Below are positions 37,001 through 46,938 of a DNA stretch of 64,000 nt, one piece after another. The translations under genes were made by a program, and so were the position numbers. The notes below the pieces were generated by a model, which worked only from the letters and a program-made list of their open reading frames with translations, was not told the DNA's origin and searched no databases. Source of the stretch: Flavobacterium sp. CECT 9288 (GTDB lineage Bacteria > Bacteroidota > Bacteroidia > Flavobacteriales > Flavobacteriaceae); contig NZ_OU957226.1 of assembly GCF_918731615.1 (NCBI RefSeq), positions 3,411,501-3,475,500 on the forward strand, read 5' to 3'. Position 1 is the stretch's first letter, and every line of letters starts with the position of its first letter.

Positions 37001-37861
37001 ATGGATATTTCAAACAAAAAGCATTTTTTAACCGTTAAAGATTATTCCGTTTCAAAAGAAACTTTTGAGTTGTATCATGACGAAGATTTGGATATGTTGA
37101 TTACGTCTCCACAACCTAGTTTGGAAAATTTAGGAAAGTACTACGAAAGCGTAGATTATATTTCACATACTGACAGTAAGCGTTCGTTATTTGAAAAAGC
37201 ATATCACTTCGTAAAAAACATTGCATTAAAAAATAAGTTAGATTTGATTAATTCCTTTCAACCAAATAAAGGAAGGATTTTGGATATTGGAGCAGGAACA
37301 GGAGATTTTTTATCTGTTGCAAAACAAAATGGTTGGCAAACAATAGGAGTAGAGCCTAGTGAAAAAGCTAAAGCAATTGCGAAAAACAAAGGTGTTTCTT
37401 TTGTTGAAAAAACAGTAGCATTAGAAAATCATTCTTTTGATGTAATTACCATGTGGCATGTGCTAGAACATGTTCCTAATTTAGAGGAGCAAATTTTAGA
37501 ACTGAAACGATTGCTTAAGCCAAATGGAACTTTAATTGTTGCCGTTCCTAATTTTAAATCTTTCGATGCAGAACAGTACGGAACCTTTTGGGCAGCTTAT
37601 GATGTGCCTATTCATTTTTGGCATTTTTCGAAAACAGCTATAAAAATGCTTTTCGAAAAGGAAAGCATGAAATTAGTAAAAGTACTTCCAATGAAATTTG
37701 ATGCGTTTTATGTGAGCTTGCTATCTGAAAAATACAAAACTGGGAAAATGAATTATTTTTCGGCAATTTATACAGGACTCAAATCAAATTGGTACGGAAA
37801 GAAAAATTTAGAGTACTCATCGCACATTTATGTGCTTAAAAACGACCAAAAATCAATTTAA
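37001..37861 (+). CDS. Class I SAM-dependent methyltransferase
   Basis: The 286-residue protein has motif I ILDIGAGTGDFLSVAKQ (about 90-106), acidic motif II, and MWHVLEHVPNLEEQ plus LLKPNGTLIVAVPNFKS as motifs III-IV. An N-terminal segment of about 60 residues precedes the fold; its Cys are absent, so no zinc ribbon as in some relatives. It probably methylates a small molecule or glycan. It is monocistronic after mnmG. Confidence 0.85.
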   Translation: MDISNKKHFLTVKDYSVSKETFELYHDEDLDMLITSPQPSLENLGKYYESVDYISHTDSKRSLFEKAYHFVKNIALKNKLDLINSFQPNKGRILDIGAGTGDFLSVAKQNGWQTIGVEPSEKAKAIAKNKGVSFVEKTVALENHSFDVITMWHVLEHVPNLEEQILELKRLLKPNGTLIVAVPNFKSFDAEQYGTFWAAYDVPIHFWHFSKTAIKMLFEKESMKLVKVLPMKFDAFYVSLLSEKYKTGKMNYFSAIYTGLKSNWYGKKNLEYSSHIYVLKNDQKSI

Positions 37862-37882
37862 GCGCTTTTAAGGCGCTATTTT
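37861..37882 (+). terminator. Probable terminator of the methyltransferase gene
   Basis: AGCGC...GCGCT hairpin begins at the stop codon and is followed by ATTTTG; the weak T-tract makes it uncertain. Confidence 0.4.
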
Positions 37883-38027
37883 GAGTTTAAATACTCTAGA
37901 ATATCGCTTTTTTTTAATTTTTAATTTAAAATCAATTGTGAGCTTTGTTTTTAATAGGCTAAAATTATTTTTTAAATGAGTGGCATAAGTAAATACTATA
38001 GCGATTATAATGACTAATTTTTTAAGT

Positions 38028-38061
38028 TTTTGTCAATGCTGTCTATTTTTTTATATTTTTG
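38028..38061 (+). promoter_or_regulatory. Promoter of the OmpH-like lipoprotein gene
   Basis: TATTTTTG at 38054-38061 matches TAnnTTTG, and TTTTG at 38028-38032 is at about the right distance for the -33 element. The ATG is 77 bases further on. Confidence 0.5.
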
Positions 38062-38138
38062 TCACAGTTACTAAAAATTGATTTTCAATCACAACAAAAT
38101 TTAATAATTACCAATCTCAAATAATAAATAAAATTACT

Positions 38139-38708
38139 ATGAATAAAAAAGCGTTAGTACTTGTTGCTTTAACAATTGCACTTGTATCTTGTAACAAACC
38201 AGCAGAAGCAACTAAGGAAGTAAAAACGGCTTATGTTGATACATCTGAATTAATGAAACAATATACCGAGGCTAAAGATCTTGAATCCAAATTCAAATCT
38301 AAAGCAGAGGAGAAGGGAAGACAATTAGAAGCTGAAATTAATAGATTTAAGCAAGAAGCAGCAAACTTTCAATCACAAGCTCAAGCTAACGGTCAAGAAT
38401 GGGCTCAGAAAAAAGGGGCTGAATTGCAAAAAAGAGAACAACAACTAGGTTATGCGCAACAAGCTTTATCACAAGAATTACAAGCTGAAAGTGGTAAAGA
38501 AATGGATTCACTAGTAAGCGGTGTAAAGAAATTTATTAAAGCTTACGGTAAAGAAAAAGGGTACGCATACATTTATGGAACTGGCGATGCTGCTACTATT
38601 CTATATGCCGAAGATAAATTTGATATAACAAAAGATATCATTAAAGCATTGAACGACAAATACAAAGCTCCTGCAAAAACGGAAGAAAAAGCAGAAGCTA
38701 AAAAATAA
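38139..38708 (+). CDS. OmpH/Skp-like lipoprotein
   Basis: The 189-residue protein has a lipobox (ALVSC, Cys about 18), then KTAYVDTSELMKQYTEAKDLESKFK, a long helical region with Glu/Lys/Gln heptads (about 45-120) and a beta-strand end KGYAYIYGTGDAATILYAED. This is the Skp/OmpH fold: a trimeric periplasmic chaperone with coiled-coil tentacles, here lipid-anchored. It would escort outer-membrane proteins. The tail is Ala/Lys/Glu-rich. A strong terminator follows. Confidence 0.85.
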   Translation: MNKKALVLVALTIALVSCNKPAEATKEVKTAYVDTSELMKQYTEAKDLESKFKSKAEEKGRQLEAEINRFKQEAANFQSQAQANGQEWAQKKGAELQKREQQLGYAQQALSQELQAESGKEMDSLVSGVKKFIKAYGKEKGYAYIYGTGDAATILYAEDKFDITKDIIKALNDKYKAPAKTEEKAEAKK

Positions 38709-38731
38709 TTACCATCGAGATTCAAAAAATC

Positions 38732-38766
38732 GCCTTCATCTATAATTAGATTGAAGGCTTTTTTTT
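38732..38766 (+). terminator. Terminator of the OmpH-like gene
   Basis: GCCTTCATCT / AGATTGAAGGC stem (one bulge) followed by eight Ts. Confidence 0.8.
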
Positions 38767-38968
38767 GCTTCTTATTTCAAAGCTATCTTTCTTTTTTATA
38801 TCGGTAAAGAATTCATTTGTAGTAAATCAAAGCTTAATACCTTGTGATTAATCTGGCTTATGTAACTATGCTATTTATCTGTTTACTAATAGATTGATTA
38901 AATTTAAAAATTTGTTTCAAATACGAATTTAGATTACTCAGCTTATTTTTAATTGAATTTTCGTTTAC

Positions 38969-38976
38969 TATATTTG
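38969..38976 (+). promoter_or_regulatory. -7 promoter element of the helicase gene
   Basis: TATATTTG matches TAnnTTTG, 20 bases before the ATG at 38996. Confidence 0.5.
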
Positions 38977-38995
38977 CTTTTTATATACACGCCTA

Positions 38996-41263
38996 ATGCA
39001 AACTATCTCTGAAGCAGCAGCTTACACCCTTCGGTTTATCAATCAAACGCAACGTTCTATTTTTCTAACAGGAAAAGCTGGTACAGGAAAAACCACTTTA
39101 CTTAAAGAAATCATTGCTACTACACATAAAAACACAGTAGTCGTTGCACCTACAGGCATTGCTGCCTTAAATGCTGGAGGGGTTACCATTCACTCCATGT
39201 TTCAATTGCCTTTTGGAGGTTTTATTCCAGATAATTCAGCGCCACAATTTTCTGATAGTACCAAGTTTGAAACGAAGGCTACTTTGCGTAGGCATTTTAA
39301 AATGAGCGGTTTAAAAAAATCGGTCATTCGTAATATGGAGCTTTTAATTATTGATGAAGTAAGTATGTTACGTGCTGATTTACTGGATGCTATAGATTTT
39401 ATGATGCAAACAGTGCGTTCTAAAAATAGCCCTTTTGGAGGAGTTCAAGTTTTGTACATTGGGGATTTGTTGCAATTGCCACCTGTTATTCGGGATGAGG
39501 AATGGAGCACTTTAAGGAATTATTACAAAGGCAAATTTTTCTTTCATTCCCATGTTATTCAGCAGTTTCCACCATTGTATATTGAATTATCAAAAATTTT
39601 CCGACAGACAGATGATACTTTTATTTCAGTGTTGAACAATTTGAGAAACAATCAAATCACCGTTCTTGACATTCAAACCTTAAACCAATACGTACAACCT
39701 AATTTTGATTTAAAAGCTAACAAGGGTTACATCACTTTAACTACCCACAATCACAAAGCCGATGCCATCAACGCACAAGCGCTTGAGGATCTTGAAGGGA
39801 AATTACAGGTATTTCAACCGGAAATCACGGGTGATTTTCCAGATAAAATTTTCCCCGTGGAGCATGATTTGAAATTAAAAGTGGGTTCGCAAATTATGTT
39901 TGTCAAAAATGATTTGTCATTTGATAAACATTATTTCAACGGGAAGATGGGTGTGGTACAATCTCTCGCGCCCAGAGAAATTGTAATTTTATTTCCTGAA
40001 GAAAACAAAACCATCGAGGTTGAAAAATACGAATGGCAAAACATACGGTACACCGTAAATGCCACAACAAAGGAAATAGAAGAAGAGGTTTTAGGCACTT
40101 TTGTGCATTACCCGATCAAATTAGCGTGGGCGATAACCGTTCATAAAAGTCAAGGACTTACTTTTGAGAAAGCAGCGCTAGATGTATCGCAAGTTTTTTT
40201 GCCTGGGCAGGCTTATGTAGCATTATCACGTTTACGTTCCTTAAATGGGCTTATTTTGCTTTCTCCGCTACGTATGAATGGTATTTCAAACGATCAAGAT
40301 GTAATGGACTATTCTTTGAACAAAGCTTCGGATACTGTTTTAGAAAACGCCTTGCACTTTGAAACTAAGAATTTCATTCATCAATACTTAGTTAACAGTT
40401 TTAATTGGAATGATTTAGCGCAACAATGGCGCAACCACAAGTTTAGCTATACTGAAAACCCAGAAAGTACTGGCAAATCAAAACACGCGCTTTGGGCCAA
40501 AAAACAAATGGAAATTGTTGAGCAATTACTTGAACCTTCTACCAAATTCATAAATCAATTAAATAAACTTTTTGCTCCAGAAACGGTAGATCTAAACCAT
40601 GTAGCAACTCGAGTGCAAGCAGCATTTTCTTATTTTTTTAAGCCAATGGACGACTTGGTATTTGAAATCCTTTGGAAAATAGAAGAGATAAAGCGAATCA
40701 AGAAAGTAAAAGCCTATTATGAAGAGTTGGTTTTGCTAGAGGAATTTCAAACAAAAGCTGTACTTCGTTTAATGAAAGCCCAACTTTTAATTGAAACAGT
40801 GGTTGCAGGCGAATCCATTTCTAAAGAAAAATTAACTTCAGACGAAATCCAAAAATACATTACTAGAAAAACGGATGCCATTCAAAAACAGTTCAAAGAA
40901 TTGAATGTTACTTTAATTGAAGATGAGCAAGATGTGCAGCGTTACACCAAAAAGAAAAATAAAACAGCTGTTGTAAAGAAATCTACCTATCAAGAAACGT
41001 ATGAGCTGTGGGTAGAAAAGAAAAGCATACCAGAAATTGCAGCATTGCGAGTACTTACGGTAAATACTATCTATTCTCATTTTGTTAAGTTGATTCAAAC
41101 CAAGGCGGTTTCTATTAAAGAGGTTTTATCAGAGCAAACACTTCAAGATCTTGAGCAAGCTTTTGCGGGATACAAAGAGGAATCTTTAAATGCTTTAATG
41201 GAAGAAAACGGCCAAAAATTTTCATGGGAAGAAGCGCGCATGTTTAAAGCGAGCTTGAATTAA
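38996..41263 (+). CDS. Pif1-like superfamily 1B helicase with C-terminal HTH
   Basis: The 755-residue protein has Walker A GKAGTGKTTLL (26-36), Walker B LLIIDEVSML (about 117-126), a GDLLQLPPV motif III, and the C-terminal helicase motif VHKSQGLTFEKA plus YVALSRLRSLNGL. After the helicase (about 450 residues) come an uncharacterised region and a C-terminal helix-turn-helix (about 665-720, VEKKSIPEIAALRVLTVNTI). This HTH_40-like segment is found after RecQ-type helicases. Likely roles are DNA unwinding in repair or replication restart. Confidence 0.85.
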   Translation: MQTISEAAAYTLRFINQTQRSIFLTGKAGTGKTTLLKEIIATTHKNTVVVAPTGIAALNAGGVTIHSMFQLPFGGFIPDNSAPQFSDSTKFETKATLRRHFKMSGLKKSVIRNMELLIIDEVSMLRADLLDAIDFMMQTVRSKNSPFGGVQVLYIGDLLQLPPVIRDEEWSTLRNYYKGKFFFHSHVIQQFPPLYIELSKIFRQTDDTFISVLNNLRNNQITVLDIQTLNQYVQPNFDLKANKGYITLTTHNHKADAINAQALEDLEGKLQVFQPEITGDFPDKIFPVEHDLKLKVGSQIMFVKNDLSFDKHYFNGKMGVVQSLAPREIVILFPEENKTIEVEKYEWQNIRYTVNATTKEIEEEVLGTFVHYPIKLAWAITVHKSQGLTFEKAALDVSQVFLPGQAYVALSRLRSLNGLILLSPLRMNGISNDQDVMDYSLNKASDTVLENALHFETKNFIHQYLVNSFNWNDLAQQWRNHKFSYTENPESTGKSKHALWAKKQMEIVEQLLEPSTKFINQLNKLFAPETVDLNHVATRVQAAFSYFFKPMDDLVFEILWKIEEIKRIKKVKAYYEELVLLEEFQTKAVLRLMKAQLLIETVVAGESISKEKLTSDEIQKYITRKTDAIQKQFKELNVTLIEDEQDVQRYTKKKNKTAVVKKSTYQETYELWVEKKSIPEIAALRVLTVNTIYSHFVKLIQTKAVSIKEVLSEQTLQDLEQAFAGYKEESLNALMEENGQKFSWEEARMFKASLN

Positions 41264-41815
41264 GGTTTTTTGATTTAAGGCGAATAGTTTGATACTCTTT
41301 TGATTCTGAATTAATATCTTTAAAAAGAACGTTTATAAGTAGCCTAAAGTAAGTAATACGCCTTGAGGTAACCATAACATAGCCCAGATAGAAGTGAAAA
41401 TCCTTATGCGCCGGGTTTTGGCGTATAAGATTGTAACGGATAGCTGGAATTGCTTCTCAAAAAAATCCCCAGGAATAAAATTTTGGACGCTCTGAATTCA
41501 CCTGCAAGAGCATTTATTTAATAAGAAAAATACCCTTTTAAATCTCCATTCATTTTATAGTATCATAAATACACGTAAAAATACGCAGTTACCGTTGTGA
41601 TAATTGTTTTAGTTTTGAGTGCCCATAAACCAAATTAAATTTTTGGTGTGTTCTTAAATTAGGCGAAAGAGATTGATATATCAAACTAAAATTAGGAATG
41701 ATTCAGTAAATAGTGGCCATCTAGCAGTCAACAAAAGGCAATATGATTTGCTAAATCGTTCGCTAGTTTGGTTCAAAAACTGTAATAGAAACTATCAATT
41801 AAACTAAAAATAACT
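41264..41815. other. Gene-free region with one structured interspersed repeat
   Basis: No credible frame occurs in these 552 bases. The main feature is the repeat at 41379-41455. The rest is plain A+T-rich sequence; no exact promoter element for the tyrosinase gene was found. Confidence 0.5.
41379..41455 (+). repeat. Interspersed structured element, copy 1
   Basis: The element begins ATAGCCCAGATAGAAGTG and ends GGATAGCTGGAATTGC. Its inner hairpin pairs TCCTTATGCGCC with GGCGTATAAGA. The outer stem pairs CCAG (41384-41387) with CTGG (41444-41447). A second copy with the same ends lies at 47074-47163 on the minus strand. I recall similar elements between genes in Flavobacteriaceae. Confidence 0.6.
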
Positions 41816-43888
41816 ATGACAACATTTACAAGAGCGAATGCATGGAACAACGGAGGTACCTTTGAGAATTTAGATCTTTTGTGGTATGCAAGAGCAGTAG
41901 GGGCAATGAAATTGAAACCAATTAGTAATCCTACAAGTTGGTGGTTCTACGCCGCTATTCATGGAGAATATCTAACGAGTGATTTTGGTACAGATTCAGC
42001 ACCATCTGGTTATCCTAATTGGACTAAAATCAGTTCAATACCAGAATCAGCAAAACTTGGTACATTGCCAGATCAAAATTTTATTAGTTTGTTTTGGAAT
42101 CAATGTCAGCATGGAACGTGGTTTTTTCCTCCATGGCATAGAGGGTATTTAGTAGCTCTTGAAAATCTTCTTAGAGATACAATTGTTCAGTTAGGAGGAC
42201 CAAGCGATTGGGCCTTACCGTATTGGAATTACATGAGTCAATCCCTAACTTTTGAAGAAAACTATATTCCTCCAGCATTTACTGCTATAGAGTTGCCAGA
42301 TGGTACTGCAAATCCTTTGTATGTACCAGAACGATATGGAGTTACGGGTAACCCTACGAACGGTATATTTTTAATAGTGGGAACGGGTTTGACTAATTCT
42401 ATTAATGATGAATGTCAGTGGGATACTTTATACAGTAGCGGTGCTGATTCACAGGAAGATCCACAAACACCTACTGACCAAGAAGGCATAACTATTTTTG
42501 GCGATCATTATGGTGGTGCACAAACAGGTTTTAGTCATAGCAATGGTGGTTTTGGAGATTTAGAAATGAATCCTCATAATTTTGTGCACGGTATGGTTGG
42601 AGGATTAAATTCAGAATTTTGGTCTTTTTCAGGTACTAATTTTACGGTGCAAGCAAACCAACCTTGGCAATCTACAGGAATAAATATTGTGCAAGGAAGT
42701 TCCACAGTTGTAGTGTCCTTTGTGAGTGGAGCTTGGACTGCAGATCCAAATGATAATGGCGGTAAATTATATGATGCTAATGGTTCTCCAGATATTGTTG
42801 TTCCAGTTAATCAACCGCTGTATCCAATGGTTAATGTAGCCATGGGAGCTTTAGTTGGGAGAGTAAATGGCGGAACCCCTTTTTTAATAGGAGATGGAGC
42901 TATTGTACCAAATGGAAGTAGTGGTTTATTAGAGGTTTGTATAAATGACGATTTAACGGGTGCATATGGTGCTGGTTTAACAGATAATACCGGTGCTGTT
43001 AAAATTAGTCTTACTAGCACTCCAAGTGAGGAATATGAAGGCTTAATGGCTGATCCAGGTTTAGCAGGTTTAGACCCTATTTTCTTTCTACATCATGCCA
43101 ATATTGATCGTATGTGGGCTGCTTGGAATGAGACTGGAAAAAATGAAAACCCTAAGGACTTAAATTGGTTACATGGACCTAGAGCGCAGGGGAATTCTCA
43201 ATTTGCTATGCCACTGGACTCAAGTGGAAAATCATGGTACTACACACCTGAAGATGTTAATAGCACTACTGATTTAAAGTATTACAATCAAGCCCTTTAC
43301 TCCTATACTTATGATGACCTTTCCTTAACTTCATACAGTAAAGTACCTCCAGCTACCGCAGTTGAAAAATCCGTTTTGCGTTTATCTAAACTTGGAGTTA
43401 CTGTAAATCCTAATGATCATCCTATGCCTTCAAAAAGTAATGCTGAGCTAGTTGGCGCAAGTAGCAATTCTATTAAATTGAATAGTGGTACAACTCAAGC
43501 AAGTGTGGCTCTTGATGCGAGTGCATGGAAAACAGTCTCTAAGAGCTTACTTAAAGCATCTTTAAGCGAAATGCCTGATGAAGTTTATCTTTTATTAGAG
43601 AATGTAACAGGGACTAATAATGCTAATTTTTTATCCGTATTTGTAAACGGAACCTTAGTAAAAACAGTTTCACTTTTTGGTATTCGAATGGCATCCATGA
43701 AAAATACTGCTCACGGAGGTTCTGGTCTTACTTTTAAATTTAATATTACGAGTATTGTTGATGATCTGCATCTTGCTAACAATCTCACTTTGGAAGCGCT
43801 CCATGTCGAGATAAAAACATCAAATCCTTTGCCTAATAATAGTGAAATTACTGTAGGCAGGATAGGAATTTACCGTTCTGGCAAATAA
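41816..43888 (+). CDS. Tyrosinase family copper protein
   Basis: The 690-residue protein carries both copper sites of type-3 copper oxidases. CuA has H49 (IHGEY), H99 and H108 (HGTWFFPPWHR). CuB has H254 and H258 (NPHNFVHGM) and H426/H427 in DPIFFLHHANIDRMW. Such enzymes oxidise phenols to quinones. No signal peptide is obvious, so it is cytoplasmic or exported by another route. The last 160 residues form a beta-rich domain like the C-terminal cap of polyphenol oxidases, which can block the active site until removed. A DUF2182 membrane protein follows 16 bases later. Confidence 0.9.
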   Translation: MTTFTRANAWNNGGTFENLDLLWYARAVGAMKLKPISNPTSWWFYAAIHGEYLTSDFGTDSAPSGYPNWTKISSIPESAKLGTLPDQNFISLFWNQCQHGTWFFPPWHRGYLVALENLLRDTIVQLGGPSDWALPYWNYMSQSLTFEENYIPPAFTAIELPDGTANPLYVPERYGVTGNPTNGIFLIVGTGLTNSINDECQWDTLYSSGADSQEDPQTPTDQEGITIFGDHYGGAQTGFSHSNGGFGDLEMNPHNFVHGMVGGLNSEFWSFSGTNFTVQANQPWQSTGINIVQGSSTVVVSFVSGAWTADPNDNGGKLYDANGSPDIVVPVNQPLYPMVNVAMGALVGRVNGGTPFLIGDGAIVPNGSSGLLEVCINDDLTGAYGAGLTDNTGAVKISLTSTPSEEYEGLMADPGLAGLDPIFFLHHANIDRMWAAWNETGKNENPKDLNWLHGPRAQGNSQFAMPLDSSGKSWYYTPEDVNSTTDLKYYNQALYSYTYDDLSLTSYSKVPPATAVEKSVLRLSKLGVTVNPNDHPMPSKSNAELVGASSNSIKLNSGTTQASVALDASAWKTVSKSLLKASLSEMPDEVYLLLENVTGTNNANFLSVFVNGTLVKTVSLFGIRMASMKNTAHGGSGLTFKFNITSIVDDLHLANNLTLEALHVEIKTSNPLPNNSEITVGRIGIYRSGK

Positions 43889-43904
43889 ACCAAAAAAGGA
43901 CAGT

Positions 43905-44669
43905 ATGAAACTATCAAAATACAGTAAAATAAGCATTAACTTTATAATTATAAGCATCAGTTTACTTGTTTGGGTGCTGCTATTAGTTAATCCTGGGAAT
44001 ATTATGACTATGGAACATTGTCATGTTTCTGCATCTGGTCCTTCCGCTGGATCCTTAAAAATGTTATTAGAAATGAATCCATTTTCTTCCCAGCTATTAG
44101 GCTGGGGGTTAATGGTTGTGGCTATGATGTTACCTAAATTAATCGTACCTATACAACTTATTTATATACAAAGCCTTAAGCGGAATCGTTTTTTAAATGC
44201 TTTGTTATTTGTTTTAGGATATGTACTAATTTGGATGGTAACAGGTGTATTCATGATTGCAATAATCATGATGTTAAATTTGTTACTTCCTATGTCTTAT
44301 TTACCGGCATTGGGCTTTATGATTGTAGCTATAATTTGGCAATTTTCACCTATAAAACAGCAATGTTTGAACCGAGGTCACGAACATTGGACACTTTCAG
44401 CCTTTGGATGGGCAGCAAAACGAGATGCATTTGTTTACGGAATCTACCATGGTTTATGGTGCGTAGGAGCAGGCTGGGTCTTAATGTTGTTTCCTATGTT
44501 ATTGCCTACGGGTCATAATTTAGCCATGATTGTGGTTACAATTATAATGATTAGTGAGCACATGGAACACCCGCAATTGCCCCGCTGGAACTTTAGTTTG
44601 CGTTTGAAATTGATAAAAATCTTGATTGCTCAAACTAGAATTAAAGTACAGCAACTTGTAACGGTATAA
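43905..44669 (+). CDS. DUF2182 family multi-TM protein, probable metal-handling partner of the tyrosinase
   Basis: The 254-residue membrane protein has about seven helices and the DUF2182 pattern: MVVAMMLPKLIVP, a FSPIKQQCLNRGHEHW motif and YGIYHGLWCVGAGWVLML. His and Met-rich segments (MTMEHCHVS near 45, ISEHMEHP near 225) could bind copper. It sits directly behind the tyrosinase gene, so a role in supplying copper is attractive, though this is inferred from context only. Confidence 0.8.
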   Translation: MKLSKYSKISINFIIISISLLVWVLLLVNPGNIMTMEHCHVSASGPSAGSLKMLLEMNPFSSQLLGWGLMVVAMMLPKLIVPIQLIYIQSLKRNRFLNALLFVLGYVLIWMVTGVFMIAIIMMLNLLLPMSYLPALGFMIVAIIWQFSPIKQQCLNRGHEHWTLSAFGWAAKRDAFVYGIYHGLWCVGAGWVLMLFPMLLPTGHNLAMIVVTIIMISEHMEHPQLPRWNFSLRLKLIKILIAQTRIKVQQLVTV

Positions 44670-44730
44670 TAAACAATTTAATATTGAATTCAGGTGGTTA
44701 AGGACAAAGAGTAAATTTAATTTTAAAAAA

Positions 44731-44765
44731 AATCCCCTAAATATATTTTACTATTTAGGGGATTT
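44731..44765. terminator. Bidirectional terminator between DUF2182 and SPOR genes
   Basis: AATCCCCTAAAT / ATTTAGGGGATT is a 12-bp stem with flanking A-rich and T-rich sequence on both strands, placed between convergent genes. Confidence 0.75.
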
Positions 44766-44787
44766 AATATTATTGATAAAGTGTAAG

Positions 44788-45735
44788 TTAAAGCGATTCA
44801 ATCAAAATCCAAGCATCAGGATTGTGCGAATTGTTGATTTCTTTTTTAGCTTTTTCAGCTTCTGCAAATGTGGCATAACTTCCGTATAAAACAGGGTAAT
44901 ATCCATTTTTATTGGGAGCAATACGTCTAGCAGGAAACCCTAACTTTTTAAGATTTTTTAAACTAGCATTAGCATTATGTTGATCTCTATACACTCCAGC
45001 CATAATGTGGTAAGGAAGGGTAGCTTTTTCTGAAGATTTTACAGTCAAAGTTACTGCAGGTATAGGATTTTCAATAATAAAAGTAGCTTCTTGAATCTTA
45101 TTTTGAACTTGTTTTTGTACCGCAGTTTTAACCAATAAGGTTTGTGATGCTACTTGGTTTTCATACATAGGGTAACCCACACTACCTACAAGTCCTAAAC
45201 CTAGTACAAAAACCGCTGCATATTTTAAGTATGGAGAAATAGTTCTAGGTTCTGTTGGTATAAAGGTAATCGTTTGAGTACTGTCTTCAGAACTGAACAC
45301 TTCTTCTTCAACTAGTCTTTTTACTTCGGGAGAAACAAATGCAGCTAGACCAAAAGAACTAGTCAAGTAATTGGTTTGGTCAAATGGGGTAAACACTATA
45401 TTGTTTTCTGCATTCAAACGTAAGTCACCTATGTTATTAAGAGTCAAATATTTATTTTCTTCTAATGATTTTTTCCATTTGAATACTTCATATTGTATAG
45501 CGCCCACGGCATAATCATAAGATTTTTTCTCAGCTAGCGCAATATGATTCGCTAGTAAGCCATCATTATTTTTTAAATTTGCATTAAATGCTATTTTTTT
45601 GGTAGGCGGAGAAAAAGAATGAGAACCTTGCTCAAGTTTCGCAGATTGAATTTCAGTCAAAAATGCCCCTAAACCAGGAACAGTTACACATTGATAACGG
45701 TATAAAAGCTGAGCGATGTAAATTTCGATTTTCAT
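44788..45735 (-). CDS. CCDC81-type HU and SPOR domain protein
   Basis: The 315-residue protein starts MKIEIYIAQLLYRYQCVTVPGLGAF, the HU-CCDC81-type domain 1, followed by a second domain (NKYLTLNNIGDLRLN, about 95-120), a membrane helix (about 172-192) and a SPOR domain (YHIMAGVYRDQHNANASLKNLKK ... YPVLYGSYATFAEAEKAK). SPOR binds denuded peptidoglycan at division sites; the HU-like part is cytoplasmic. The ATG at 45735 is preferred: the TTG at 45753 lies upstream of a -7 element (45741-45748, minus), which itself would allow only a very short leader. Confidence 0.88.
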   Translation of the reverse strand: MKIEIYIAQLLYRYQCVTVPGLGAFLTEIQSAKLEQGSHSFSPPTKKIAFNANLKNNDGLLANHIALAEKKSYDYAVGAIQYEVFKWKKSLEENKYLTLNNIGDLRLNAENNIVFTPFDQTNYLTSSFGLAAFVSPEVKRLVEEEVFSSEDSTQTITFIPTEPRTISPYLKYAAVFVLGLGLVGSVGYPMYENQVASQTLLVKTAVQKQVQNKIQEATFIIENPIPAVTLTVKSSEKATLPYHIMAGVYRDQHNANASLKNLKKLGFPARRIAPNKNGYYPVLYGSYATFAEAEKAKKEINNSHNPDAWILIESL

Positions 45736-45740
45736 AGTAG

Positions 45741-45748
45741 CAAAGTTA
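45741..45748 (-). promoter_or_regulatory. -7 promoter element of the SPOR gene
   Basis: Minus-strand TAACTTTG matches TAnnTTTG but ends only 6 bases from the ATG, implying a near-leaderless transcript if functional. Confidence 0.35.
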
Positions 45749-45837
45749 TACAATGAAAATAGTTATCAAAATTTTATTCACAATTTTTATTAACAATTCC
45801 CCCAAAAATTTATACTTTTCACTTTCAAATATTTAGC

Positions 45838-46938
45838 ATGAACGAACAGGATTTATTTTATATTTTAGCTCTGCAACGTGTAGAGGGAGTAGGGGACATT
45901 ATGGCCAAGAAATTACTATCACATTGTGGTTCTGCCGAAGAAGTATTTAAAACAAAAACTACCCAACTCGCTGCCATTGATGGTGTTGGAGCTACGCTAT
46001 TAAAAAACCTTAAAGACAAATCAGTATTTGAAAAGGCAAATCAAGAATTAGCATTCCTAAAAGCCAATGCCATTAAAACAACCAGTTTTTTAGATCAAGA
46101 TTATCCAGAAAGACTCAAACATTGCTTTGACGGACCCTTATTATTGTTTCAATCTGGAAATATAGACTTAAAAAATAAAAAAATAATTAGCATAGTAGGT
46201 ACTCGCCAAATTACTGCATACGGTATTGAATTTTGCAGAAAATTTATCTCAGATTTGGCTCCTCTTAATCCAATAATCGTGAGTGGTTTTGCCTATGGAG
46301 TTGATATCGTGGCCCATCAACTTGCCATAGAATTTCAGTTGCAAACCATAGGCGTTGTAGCTCATGGATTGAACCAAATTTATCCCAAAACCCATAAAAA
46401 ATACGTAGCTGCAGTTGAACAAAACGGAGGTTTTATGACCGAATTTTGGAGTACTACCAACCCAGACAAAGAAAACTTTGTGCGCAGAAACCGCATTGTT
46501 GCAGGGATGTCTGAGGCAACTATTGTTATTGAATCAGCAGATAGAGGTGGCTCTTTGATTACGGCCAATATGGCCAATGATTATAACCGAGACGTATTTG
46601 CAGTTCCCGGCCGTGTTACCGATAAATACAGCCAAGGCTGCAACAACCTCATTAAAACCCAAAAAGCAAATGTACTCACTAGCGCCGCTGATTTGGTGTA
46701 TATCTTAAATTGGGATATTCAGCAGGATTCTAAACCCGTACAAAAGCAATTGTTTGTAACGCTTGATGATGACGAACAAAAAGTATACGATTACCTCCTA
46801 AAAACAGGAAAAGAATTGATGGACATTATTGCATTACACTGTGATTTCCCTATTTACAAAATATCAGGAATGCTCTTAAATATGGAGCTAAAAGGCGTTA
46901 TAAGGCCATTACCCGGCAAATTATTCGAAGCAATATAA
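45838..46938 (+). CDS. dprA: DNA processing protein DprA
   Basis: The 366-residue protein has the N-terminal SAM/HhH-like region (about 1-75), the Rossmann DprA core (ISIVGTRQITAYGIEF, IVSGFAYGVDIVAHQLA, GGFMTEF, FVRRNRIVAGMSEATIVIESADRGGSL) and a C-terminal winged helix. It loads RecA on incoming single-stranded DNA during transformation. The gene is divergent from SPOR; comF/comEC are not in the window. Confidence 0.95.
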   Translation: MNEQDLFYILALQRVEGVGDIMAKKLLSHCGSAEEVFKTKTTQLAAIDGVGATLLKNLKDKSVFEKANQELAFLKANAIKTTSFLDQDYPERLKHCFDGPLLLFQSGNIDLKNKKIISIVGTRQITAYGIEFCRKFISDLAPLNPIIVSGFAYGVDIVAHQLAIEFQLQTIGVVAHGLNQIYPKTHKKYVAAVEQNGGFMTEFWSTTNPDKENFVRRNRIVAGMSEATIVIESADRGGSLITANMANDYNRDVFAVPGRVTDKYSQGCNNLIKTQKANVLTSAADLVYILNWDIQQDSKPVQKQLFVTLDDDEQKVYDYLLKTGKELMDIIALHCDFPIYKISGMLLNMELKGVIRPLPGKLFEAI

